Shown: one piece after another, positions 34,750 to 43,900 of the stretch | How the letters are laid out: every line of letters starts with the position of its first letter | How positions within the stretch are numbered: position 1 is the first letter of the stretch | Source: Parasporobacterium sp. | GTDB lineage: Bacteria; Bacillota; Clostridia; Lachnospirales; Lachnospiraceae | Length of the DNA stretch: 64,000 bases | Assembly: GCA_017510065.1 (NCBI GenBank) | Contig: JAFWOB010000190.1 | Coordinates: forward strand, 1-64,000 | Reading direction: 5' to 3' | The notes under the pieces: model-generated | Told to the model about the DNA's origin: nothing | What the model saw: the letters and a program-made list of their open reading frames with translations, nothing else | Database searches by the model: none | Translations under genes and position numbers: made by a program

Positions 34750-36054
34750 ATGTATAAACTGACTTCCAAACTGGTGATCTACCGAAACATCGACAAAGAC
34801 AGCATTCTGTTCAAGCTGGCAGACATCTGCCGGGACTTTGAAGCCGGCGAGGAAAGCCGGGAGGTCCTGACCGGCAGGATCCTGGACGAAATCCACCGCC
34901 TGCTCGACCTGGCCACGGCCTACGGCTTCGACCGCAACCTGTGGCACAACTACCTGGCGTATCTGCTGGCCATGACGGAAAACCCCTTTACTCTGGTCTG
35001 CGAGAAAAACGGCCGGGTCGAAGGCTCCGTCAACAGCTTTGCACAGAACGATTTTGAGATCTTCTACAAGCTGTTTCATTATGATTTTTCGACGATGGAG
35101 GAGATGCTTCATCTGAACTGTTTCTCCCTGATCCAGAACTACGTGTCCGTCGAGAAGAAGGAACAGTTCTACAATAAAAATGTCAGCGCCCGGGTCCGCG
35201 AGCTCAGCAGCTCTATTGAAGCGGTCGAAAAGCCTGAGGAAATGTTCGATGTGATCATGTCCTTTTACAAGCAGTACGGCGTGGGGCCCTTCGGCATGAA
35301 CAAGGCCTTCCGTATCTCGGCCAAAGGAGCGTCCTCCGGGGAAATGTCCATTGTACCGATCATTGCCACCAGCAATGTAGTCCTGGACGACCTGGTAGGC
35401 TATGAAACCCAGAAACAGCAGCTCATCAGAAATACAGAAGCATTCCTGGCCGGCAAGCCCGCCAACAATGTTCTGCTCTACGGCGACGCCGGCACCGGCA
35501 AATCCACCAGCATCAAGGCGCTCCTCAATCTGTATTACGAAAAAGGCCTGCGGATCATCGAAGTTTACAAGCACGAATTCAAGTACCTGCCGGAGATCAT
35601 CAGCATCATCAAAAGCCGCAACTACCGCTTCATCATTTATATGGATGACCTCTCCTTCGAGAGCGCGGAGACGGAGTACAAATACCTAAAAGCCGTAATC
35701 GAAGGCGACCTGGAAGTACGGCCTGAAAATGTGCTGATCTACGCCACCTCCAACCGCCGTCACCTGATCCGGGAAACCTTCAGCGACCGCAACGAGATCA
35801 ACGAAGATGACGTCCACCGCAACGACACCATGGCGGAGCGACTGTCTCTGGCGGCGCGCTTCGGTATCAACATCGGGTATTTCATTCCGAAGCGGGAGGA
35901 ATTCTTCAATATCGTAAAGACTCTCGCCGCGAAAAATCCCCTGATCCAGCTGTCCGAGGAAGAGCTCTTGCGGGAAGCCGACCGCTGGGCAATCCGGCAC
36001 GGGGAAATGTCCGGGCGGAGCGCACAGCAGTTCGTGAATTTCCTGGTCTCCTGA
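34750..36054 (+). CDS. DUF815-family AAA-type ATPase
   Basis: A 434-residue protein. A helical N-terminal half of about 235 residues is followed by an ATPase with GDAGTGKST (Walker A), [11 protein letters not shown] (Walker B-like) and [11 protein letters not shown] (sensor 1). The family is widespread in bacteria and its role is unknown. The start at 34750 follows ACGGAGAA; the longer frame to 34594 covers the hairpin and promoter region. Confidence 0.87.
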   Translation: MYKLTSKLVIYRNIDKDSILFKLADICRDFEAGEESREVLTGRILDEIHRLLDLATAYGFDRNLWHNYLAYLLAMTENPFTLVCEKNGRVEGSVNSFAQNDFEIFYKLFHYDFSTMEEMLHLNCFSLIQNYVSVEKKEQFYNKNVSARVRELSSSIEAVEKPEEMFDVIMSFYKQYGVGPFGMNKAFRISAKGASSGEMSIVPIIATSNVVLDDLVGYETQKQQLIRNTEAFLAGKPANNVLLYGDAGTGKSTSIKALLNLYYEKGLRIIEVYKHEFKYLPEIISIIKSRNYRFIIYMDDLSFESAETEYKYLKAVIEGDLEVRPENVLIYATSNRRHLIRETFSDRNEINEDDVHRNDTMAERLSLAARFGINIGYFIPKREEFFNIVKTLAAKNPLIQLSEEELLREADRWAIRHGEMSGRSAQQFVNFLVS

Positions 36055-36138
36055 TCTGCCGCCGCTTACATGGATTGCTGCTTCCATGGGTTGCTATTGC
36101 CATGGATTGCTGCAGCGTGCAGCTGCATCATTTGCGGT

Positions 36139-36340
36139 GCTATGCATGATTTCAGAGCCACCGCTGCATCATTTGCGGCGCTATGCATGATTTTTTGTAA
36201 AAAAACAGAGGCTATGCATGATTTCATACCCCAGAAAGGGGTCAAAATCGTGCATAGCCTCGATTTCGTTACACGGCATTTTTCAAAATCATGCATAGCA
36301 TTGATTTTGATGCAGAATTTTCCTAAAAATCGTGCATAGC
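36139..36340 (-). repeat. 202-bp palindromic repeat element, copy 2 (reverse orientation)
   Basis: GCTATGC starts at 36139, 36180 and 36211 (spacing 41, 31); GCATAGC starts at 36252, 36293 and 36334 (spacing 41, 41). Inner motifs are 34 bp apart. Length and spacings equal those at 21573-21774 read in reverse. It fills most of the 351-bp gap between two convergent genes. Confidence 0.9.
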
Positions 36341-36405
36341 CTCGATTTTAATGCAGTCTCGGAAAGCACCAGCTGCTGCCCGGAAATGCATCAATCGCCG
36401 CCGCT

Positions 36406-37416
36406 CTACAGCAGCCTTACCCCCGCTTTCTCGCAGGCAGCCACCGTTTCCTCGTCCCAGACACTGGACTGCACTTCGCCGATGTGGGCGCAGCCCATCA
36501 GCAGCAGGCAGAGCCTTGACTGTCCGATACCGCCGCCAATGGTCAGCGGCAGTTCATCATTCAGCAGCATCCTGTGGAACGGCAGGGATCTTCTGTCATT
36601 GCAGCCGGCAATGGTCAGCTGGCGATCCAGGGATTCGCTGTCCACGCGGATACCCATGGAGGAAATCTCCATGGCGCGGCCCAGCGTTTTGTGCCAGAAC
36701 AGGATATCGCAGTTCAGAGCCCAGTCATCGTAGTCCGGTGCCCGGCCGTCATGGGGTTTGCCGGAACGCAGCGCACCGCCGATCTGCATGATGCAGGTGG
36801 TGTGATGGTCTTTGACATAGGCATTTTCCCTGCCGTGGCTGTCCAGGTCCGGATACAGATCTTCCAGTTCCTGGGTCGTCACGAAAGAGATCTCCCGGGA
36901 CAGATCAATGTCGATCTGCGGGTAATGCACCTTCACCCGGTCTGCCGTGTTGCAAATCGCGCCGACGATCGCATTTACGATCAGCTTGAGAAAATCCAGG
37001 TTCCGGTTTTCCCTGGTGATCACTTTCTCCCAGTCCCACTGGTCTACATAGATGGAATGATAGTTGTCAAGCTCCTCATCCCTGCGGATTGCGTTCATGT
37101 CCGTGTACAGGCCGTTGCCGACCCGGAAATCATAGCGCTTCAGGGCGAAGCGTTTCCATTTGGCCAGCGAGTGGACCACCTGTGCTTCCTCCCCGCCCAG
37201 GGCAGGAATGTCAAATGCCACCGGCCGCTCCACGCCGTTCAGATTGTCATTGAGGCCTGACGCCTCCATAACAAACAGCGGCGCTGAAACCCGCTTCAGA
37301 TTGAGGGCTCCCGCCAGTTCCTGCTGAAAGATATCTTTAATATAAACGATCGCCCGCTGTGTGTCGTATTCGTCCAGCGGGGAAGCATAGCCTTCCGGTA
37401 TTACTACTCTGCTCAT
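36406..37416 (-). CDS. asnA: Aspartate-ammonia ligase
   Basis: ATP-dependent asparagine synthesis from aspartate and ammonia. The 336-residue length is normal. The class II aaRS-like fold shows in YTDMNAIRRDEELDNYHSIYVDQWDWEK and GGGIGQSRLCLLLM near the C-terminus. GGAGG precedes the ATG. Follows trxA by 91 nt on the same strand. Confidence 0.95.
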   Translation of the reverse strand: MSRVVIPEGYASPLDEYDTQRAIVYIKDIFQQELAGALNLKRVSAPLFVMEASGLNDNLNGVERPVAFDIPALGGEEAQVVHSLAKWKRFALKRYDFRVGNGLYTDMNAIRRDEELDNYHSIYVDQWDWEKVITRENRNLDFLKLIVNAIVGAICNTADRVKVHYPQIDIDLSREISFVTTQELEDLYPDLDSHGRENAYVKDHHTTCIMQIGGALRSGKPHDGRAPDYDDWALNCDILFWHKTLGRAMEISSMGIRVDSESLDRQLTIAGCNDRRSLPFHRMLLNDELPLTIGGGIGQSRLCLLLMGCAHIGEVQSSVWDEETVAACEKAGVRLL

Positions 37417-37507
37417 GTATTCCTCCGTCTAACCTGCGCTGTCACCAACCGGGTTTCTGCCCGCAGAAATGTACAGGCAATACCCGCAAAAATCCAGGCG
37501 TTTCTCC

Positions 37508-37813
37508 TTACAGGAGCTTCAGGACATTCTCCTTCGGCATATAGCCGATCCCCTGGTTGACCTGTTTGCCGTCCTTGAAGACCAGCAGGGTCGGGATGCT
37601 CATGATGCCGAACTGGCTTGCCAGCTGCGGCTGCTCATCGACATTGATCTTGCCGATCTTGAGATCAGCGCGTTCTGCGGCGATCTCCTCCAGCACCGGC
37701 GCCAGCATTTTGCAGGGGCCGCACCAGGAAGCCCAGAAATCCAGCAGAACAGTTGTATTGGACTGAAGCACTTCTTCGTTGAAATTATTCTGTGTGATCG
37801 TAACGATTGACAT
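37508..37813 (-). CDS. trxA: Thioredoxin
   Basis: A 101-residue cytoplasmic thioredoxin with the active site WCGPCK (Cys31, Cys34) and the cis-proline loop in IMSIPTLLVF. AAGGAGGA precedes the ATG. The ferredoxin:thioredoxin reductase-like protein encoded at 34324 could reduce it (inference). Confidence 0.97.
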   Translation of the reverse strand: MSIVTITQNNFNEEVLQSNTTVLLDFWASWCGPCKMLAPVLEEIAAERADLKIGKINVDEQPQLASQFGIMSIPTLLVFKDGKQVNQGIGYMPKENVLKLL

Positions 37814-37870
37814 AACGTAAGTCCTCCTTATATAAATTCTGATCTATGAAATATCCAAAACCCGCAGTTC

Positions 37871-38752
37871 TCACCTGTGATGGTGGTGATGTCCTTTATG
37901 GATCGCTCTCTTTCGCAGAGCGGCAACGATGATAGCCAGGATAATGGTGATGACCAGCCATACCGCCGCAACCAGGAAAAAGCTCTGCAGAAGATTGCGG
38001 ATCAGGTTCATCGCCCCGTAATACAAAAACTGGGGATTGAGCTGCAGATTCTTATAAATGCCTGTAATATATAATACCAGCGGTGCTGCCAGCGACATGA
38101 GGAAGGCGCCGCCGGAGGCGTAAGCCACGTAGCGGAGTCCCTTGTGCGCCCATTTCTGGGAAATGATGCACAGGATGATCAGGATGATGGCAAAGATCAC
38201 CGCACCGCCCAGACCGAACAGCAGATATCTGCCGTACTGGCTGCTCAGGGTGAAGAAGGCCGGCAGTCCCGGGATCTGAATGGAGGAAGCATAGATATCC
38301 ATGATCTCCGATACATAGACATCTATGATCTCCTGCCCCTCTTCGTCCACAGCCAGGCCGTTTTCCTCAAAGAAAGCCTGTACATTGGCAGTCAGCTGAT
38401 CCTCCATGGAGGAAGTGTCCGGGGTAAATTCGATTCCGCTGTGAAGTGCCTGGACCTCCAGGATCGTGTCATCCTTGATCTTCTTGGCGTCAAATATGCC
38501 CTCCAGCACCTTCACATCGATAGATGTCGGCAGGGTGTAGTCCGCTGCGGACTCCTCGATGTAAGCCTGCAGATAAGCGATATATTCATCATCCGTTGCT
38601 TTGGTAACGTACTCCGGCGATCTGACCACCCAGATCAGCATCAAAAGACCGATCAGAGTGAACACTACTGCCAGGAGGAAAGAGAAAATGATGCTGGCAA
38701 TATTTCTTCCGGCGGAAGAGGTTTGTTTTCTGCTGTTTTTCTTACTGCTCAT
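37871..38752 (-). CDS. Membrane protein of the sortase operon
   Basis: A 293-residue protein with a basic Ser-rich N-terminus, one helix near 17-40, an extracellular region of about 125 residues, three more helices, and a His-rich tail (GHHHHHHR-like). No family recognised. It overlaps the sortase gene by 11 nt (ATG within the last codons) and has GGAGGGG, so it is coupled to it. It may help present substrate or form a membrane platform (inference). Confidence 0.8.
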   Translation of the reverse strand: MSSKKNSRKQTSSAGRNIASIIFSFLLAVVFTLIGLLMLIWVVRSPEYVTKATDDEYIAYLQAYIEESAADYTLPTSIDVKVLEGIFDAKKIKDDTILEVQALHSGIEFTPDTSSMEDQLTANVQAFFEENGLAVDEEGQEIIDVYVSEIMDIYASSIQIPGLPAFFTLSSQYGRYLLFGLGGAVIFAIILIILCIISQKWAHKGLRYVAYASGGAFLMSLAAPLVLYITGIYKNLQLNPQFLYYGAMNLIRNLLQSFFLVAAVWLVITIILAIIVAALRKRAIHKGHHHHHR

Positions 38753-40178
38753 CAAATCCCCTCCATTTCACGTCGTAGCCGGCAGTCCGCTCCGCAATGA
38801 TCACCTGGCGGTCCGTCTTTCTGCCCATCGTTACCTCGAACGGGTAGCAGGTGTACATCACCAGGAGCTCATGCTCCTCCAGCAGATGCTTCAGAATGTA
38901 GTCCTGCAGCTCATTTTCATTCATCACCACCACGTCTGTCACCGTGTACTCGTACGTACAGTAGTTGGTATGGTAGACGATCACATCATCCTTCTCCATA
39001 TCCTTCAGCGGAGTGAAGAAGGTGTTGTTGTGGCCTGACAGAACGATCATGCGGCCGAATCCCGGCAGCTTGCTGCCCAGGAACTGGCCTGCGCCGTAAC
39101 GCAGGATCTCATTGGTATCATCCCAGAATACCGGACAGTCAAGACCCACCCGGTCGCAGGTGATCTGTGCATACTGCTCGCCGGACAGGGGATAATCCAC
39201 ATCTTCAATATGAATATACTGGTAGACTCGGTTGTCTTCCTCTTCCGTGAATACGCTGTACAGTTTCTTATAAACAATGGAGCTGTCCTGCCCCTCTTCC
39301 GGCATGCCCTCCGTCTGCGCATCAGCCTCCGGAGCTGCTTCCTGTACGCCGTCCGCACCGGATCCCTCACTGTCAAAATGATAGATCGTGATGCTGCCGT
39401 CGTCTTCGTTGCTGAAAATGTAGGCAATATCGCCGCCATTCGAAGAAGCAGCATCTGCCGTGTCAGCGGCGTCGTCAGCCTCTTCCACCGGGATCTCCTG
39501 AAGTTCTTCTTCCCCGGCGCCCGGCGCTGCCATATGCACTGTGGTGATCTCATTCGCCTCTACGGAAGCTGCCGGCTGTGCGCCTGCTTGAGACAGCGGG
39601 GCGTCTAAAATAAATGAATACGGTACTTCGTTTTCCTCATCCGCCTGACCGATGTCCAGATCCCCGGCATACAAATAGGCAATCTTCTGCCCGGCCGGTG
39701 CCCCTTCCGCAGGGTTGTCCATGATGTACATATATCCGATGCGCTCTTCTTCGGCGCCTTCCAGGGACTTCTGATCTCTGGCATAGACATAGGCAGCCTG
39801 CACATTTTCAGCAAGGCCCGGCGCATCCGCATACTCATAGCGGATATATTTCTCCGTAACGTCTTCCCTGCCTTCCAGCTCCGCCGCGTCTGCGTTCTCT
39901 GTATAAACCGCCTTGTAAGAACTGATGCTCTCCTGGGGCTCTTCGATCACCTCTGTGTGGATCTCCACCGCATTGGCTGTGACCGCATCGGGATCAAAGA
40001 TATTGGCCAGACGGGAATCAAAATTCGGCGCATTTTCCGAAGAAAGCATGGAAAATGCGCTTGCTGCCGTCTGCCAGACGGGCTCCAGGGCAACGCCCAG
40101 GATCAAATAACCGAGTATACAAAAGATTACTGGCACATAGATATATGCCAGTAACCTTGAAAGTCGTGATCTTCTCAT
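38742..40178 (-). CDS. Sortase with a large acidic insertion
   Basis: A 478-residue membrane-anchored transpeptidase. One N-terminal helix (about 9-33), then about 250 residues rich in Glu, Asp and Ala, then the sortase domain. The catalytic residues are His in VLSGHNNTFF, Cys in MYTCYPF and Arg in RKTDRQVI. The motif style is closest to class D. Typical sortases are 200-250 residues; the acidic region is extra. It lies between its probable substrate and a membrane protein. Confidence 0.88.
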   Translation of the reverse strand: MRRSRLSRLLAYIYVPVIFCILGYLILGVALEPVWQTAASAFSMLSSENAPNFDSRLANIFDPDAVTANAVEIHTEVIEEPQESISSYKAVYTENADAAELEGREDVTEKYIRYEYADAPGLAENVQAAYVYARDQKSLEGAEEERIGYMYIMDNPAEGAPAGQKIAYLYAGDLDIGQADEENEVPYSFILDAPLSQAGAQPAASVEANEITTVHMAAPGAGEEELQEIPVEEADDAADTADAASSNGGDIAYIFSNEDDGSITIYHFDSEGSGADGVQEAAPEADAQTEGMPEEGQDSSIVYKKLYSVFTEEEDNRVYQYIHIEDVDYPLSGEQYAQITCDRVGLDCPVFWDDTNEILRYGAGQFLGSKLPGFGRMIVLSGHNNTFFTPLKDMEKDDVIVYHTNYCTYEYTVTDVVVMNENELQDYILKHLLEEHELLVMYTCYPFEVTMGRKTDRQVIIAERTAGYDVKWRGFDEQ

Positions 40179-40211
40179 AACTTTATAAGTCCTGAATGAT
40201 TATATAAAAGA

Positions 40212-40811
40212 TTATCTTTCAGCTGCTCTTCTTCTGCTGATCAGTACGATACCTACGATGAAAGCAGCGAACAGTCCGCCGAGTACTGCATAGGTGCCGC
40301 CCATGCCCATAGCGCCTGTCTGGTTGACTGCCGGTTTGGTAGAACCGCCGCTGGTCTGTCCCTTCGGGGTAGTGATCGTAACGGTTGCATAGTCAGAACC
40401 AACACCGTGTGCTACATAATCAACGGTAACGGTCATGCCGTACTTCTCAGAGGTTGCATTAACCACTTTCAGAACATCCGGAAGGATAGCACCAAGATCT
40501 GCTCTGGTCTTTGCGCCTGCATCCGTTGCAACCTTCTCTGCTGCATCGATCGCTGCACTGAGGTCTGCACATGCTGCTGCATCCAGATCAACCTGGGTCA
40601 GAGCGTTCTCTGCTTCGGAGATGTACTCTGCGGAGATCCTTCCACCGTCTTTATGGCTGGTTCCGAGAACGGAATCCCAGGACATAACCAGGGCAGAGAA
40701 TTTAGCAAGCAGCGCTTCTTCATTGGAATTAATGCCTGATGCTGCAAATGTCGGAAGTGCCATTGATAATACAACTACAACTGAAATGATAACTGCTAAA
40801 AACTTTTTCAT
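40212..40811 (-). CDS. Small surface protein, probable sortase substrate
   Basis: A 199-residue precursor: signal peptide (about 1-23, ending TFA), a helical extracellular domain of about 125 residues, then a sorting signal. The signal is AVNQTGAMG (NQTG at 163-166), a hydrophobic helix and the tail SRRRAAER. The motif is not LPxTG. It is 33 nt upstream of the sortase gene and shares its promoter, which makes it the likely substrate. AAGGAGA precedes the ATG. Confidence 0.82.
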   Translation of the reverse strand: MKKFLAVIISVVVVLSMALPTFAASGINSNEEALLAKFSALVMSWDSVLGTSHKDGGRISAEYISEAENALTQVDLDAAACADLSAAIDAAEKVATDAGAKTRADLGAILPDVLKVVNATSEKYGMTVTVDYVAHGVGSDYATVTITTPKGQTSGGSTKPAVNQTGAMGMGGTYAVLGGLFAAFIVGIVLISRRRAAER

Positions 40812-40862
40812 TGTCGTGTCTCCTTACTACAAGTCACGTTCTATTTATTATGATACGCATAT

Positions 40863-40891
40863 ATGCTAGCTCTTTATTCGAATGAAGTCAA
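40863..40891 (-). promoter_or_regulatory. Promoter of the sortase operon
   Basis: Minus strand: -35 TTGACT (40891-40886), 17-bp spacer, -10 TAGCAT (40868-40863). Leader about 45 nt. Confidence 0.6.
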
Positions 40892-40947
40892 GTTCTTTTT
40901 TTGGTTCAATCCGAAGGCCTATCATACGTGCATAGCCTCAGATTCGC

Positions 40948-40978
40948 TGCAGCCGGACCACAGTCCGGTCCGGCTGCA
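40948..40978 (-). terminator. Hairpin after the 3960-residue surface protein gene
   Basis: TGCAGCCGGACC (40948-40959) pairs with GGTCCGGCTGCA (40967-40978), a 12-bp stem. No T-tract follows, so termination is uncertain. A single GCATAGC motif of the 202-bp element family lies beside it at 40930-40936. Confidence 0.5.
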
Positions 40979-40998
40979 CGTGAAATTCAAAACCTCTG

Positions 40999-43900
40999 CT
41001 ACTCGATCAGCACGCCGTTGGCGTCAAATGTATAGGTCTTGCCGCCAATGGTCTGGGTGCCGGTCACCATGACGCCTGATGTCCCCAGGTAATAGCGCTT
41101 GGTGCCGAGCTGCAGCCAGCCTTTCTGCATTACGCCGTCTGCATTCATGTAGTACCACTTGTTGCTGACCTTCTGCCAGCCCGTGGTCCTTGCGCCGTTC
41201 TTGCCCAGGTAATACCAGTTGTCGTCGATCAGCTGCCAGCCAGTCTGCATCACGCCGGAAGCATTCATGTAATACCACTTGCTGCTGATCTTCTGCCAGC
41301 CGGTGAGCATCACGCCGGTCTTGCTCATATAGTACCATTCATCATTGATCTGCTGCCAGCCGGTCATCATGATACCGTCCTCGTCGAAATAGTACCATTC
41401 GCCGCTGACTTTCTGCCAGCCGACAGCTCTCGCGCCGCTGCTCTTCAGATAATACTTCTCGCCGTCAAGCTCAAGCCAGCCGGTCTGCATCACGCCGGTC
41501 TCATCCATGTAGTACCATTTGCTGCTGATCTGCTGCCAGCCGGTCTGCATCACACCGGTCTTGCTCAGATAGTACCATTTGCCATCGAGCTCAAGCCAGC
41601 CGGTCTGCATGATGCCGTCTTCGTCGAAATAGAACTTCTCATCGCCGACCTGCTGCCAGCCGGTGGCTCTTACGCCGTTGCTCTTCAGGTAATAGGTGTT
41701 GTCTTCATACTGGAGCCATCCCGTCTGCATCACGCCGGAAGAATTCAGGTAGTACCACTTGCCGCTGACCTTCTGCCAACCGGTCCTCATTGCGCCGTTT
41801 GTGCCCAGGTAATACCATTTGCCGCTGATCTTCTGCCAGCCTTTCAGCATGACGCCTTCTGCGTCGAAATAGTACCACTTGCTGCTGACTTTCTGCCAGC
41901 CGACACATGCCACATCATTCTGATAGTATTTCCAGACGTCGCCCTCCTGGATCCATCCGTTCCTTACAAGCTTCGGGATCACGGTATCGGCTTCTGCAAT
42001 CTCATTTTCTCCCGCCTCGTCAGAGTAATATCTGCCGCAAAGGCTGCAGTACCAACATTCGATCCGGCCTTCCGCCTCATAGGTCGGCTCTGTTCTTTCC
42101 ACTTTCTCCAGCTGATGGATATGCTCCAGTTTCGGGATCACACGAGTTTCCACATGCTCAGGATCATTCCTGCAGGTCCTGCTCTCCAGACCTTCTGCCT
42201 CTTCGGTGGCCGGAGTCACTACCTCCCAGTCTGTCCAGTCATGTCCCAGTGCCGGGATCACCGTCTGAGGCTGGAAGATCGCGCCGCAGACCGAGCAGTG
42301 GCTGCCAGCGGTAAGGCCGCTCTCTGTACAGGTCGGAGCAAGTGCTTCGTCTGCCACTTCCGTATGACCTGTCGCCGGAATCTCTTCCACATATGTATCT
42401 CCACACCTCTCGCAGCTGATGGTCTTCAGCCCTGCCTCCGTACAGGTCGGAGCGGTCGTAATGGTTTCTTTATAATCATGTCCCAATGCCGGGATCTCTT
42501 CCTGCGCGGTCAGCACGACGTGGCAGACCGAACAGTGGCTGCCTGCGGTAAGACCGGTTTCTGTACAGGTCGGCTCAAGCGCTTCATCTGTCACAACCGT
42601 ATGACCCGCTGCAGGGATCTCTTCCGTATAGGAATCGCTGCATCTTGAACAGGTAAAGGTCTTAAGCCCTGCCTCCGTACAGGTCGGTTCCGTCGTCACC
42701 ACGGCTGTATAGTCATGTCCCAGTGCCGGGATCTCTTCCTGCGCCGTAAATACAGTGCCGCAGACCGAGCAGTGGCTTCCCGCCGTGTATCCGGGCTCTG
42801 TACAGGTCGGAGCAACCGCTTCATCCGCCACTTCCGTATGGCCCGCTGCCGGAATCTCTTCTGTATAGGAATCGCTGCATCTCGAACAGGTAAATGTCTT
42901 CACGCCAGGCTCCGTACAGGTCGGCACGGTCGTCACTTCTTCTACATAGTCATGTCCCAGTGCCGGAACCTCTTCCTGCGGGATCAGTACCGTGCCGCAG
43001 ACGGAGCAATGACTTCCTCTGGTCAGACCGGGTTCCGTACAGGTCGGAGCTTTCGCTGCATCTGTTACGGCAGTATGACCCGTAGGCGGAATCGCCTCTG
43101 TGTAAGTGTTGCCGCACCTCTGGCAGGTATAAGTCTTTACGCCTCCCGTGATACAGGTCGGTTCGGTTGTGATCTCTTCAATATAATCATGTCCCAGTGC
43201 CGGGATCTCTTCCTGTGCTGTAAATACCAGACCGCAGGAGGAGCAATGGCTGCCTTCCGTCAGGCCGGGCTTGGTACAGGTCGGCTCTGCAGCCGCATCC
43301 ACTACCGTAGTGTGTCCCGTTGCCGGAACAGTTGTCTGCTCTACCAGCACAGTCCCGCAGACCAAGCAGTGGCTTCCTGCTGTCAGGCCGCTTTCCGTAC
43401 AGGTCGGAGCAACCGCCGGATCGATCACAACGGTATGGCCTGTTGCTGGAACGATTTCCTGAGCTGTCAGGATCTCATTGCATCTGGAGCAGTGGCTTCC
43501 TTCCGTGAGGCCGGATGCCACACAGGTCGGAGCAACCGCCGGATCGCTCACGATCACATGGCCCAGTGCCGGAACCACTTCCTGCGGCGTCAGGATCTCC
43601 TGGCAGAGCGAACAATGACTGCCTTCGGTAAGACCGGCCTGTGTACAGGTCGGCTCCACCGCCGGGTCGATCACGATCACATGACCGTCCGCATGCGGAT
43701 CCACTGTTATTGTCACCGTTTCTGATGTCAGGATGTCATTGCCGGACCTGATATCAATTGCGTCCCAGCGAGCCTGGGTACCGCGGAAATTGACGGCGGT
43801 CAGTGCCGTATCACCGGCAAAAGCATCTTCCCCGATCACCGTGACGGAGGCCGGGATCTCCACATCGGTCATTGCCGTGCAGTTCTTAAATGCCCGCTCT

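Noticed and set aside
42115-43725. Long plus-strand open frames opposite the CxxC repeats
   Set aside because: They are shadows of the repetitive coding strand; the minus-strand frame is continuous for 3960 codons with signal peptide and known domains.
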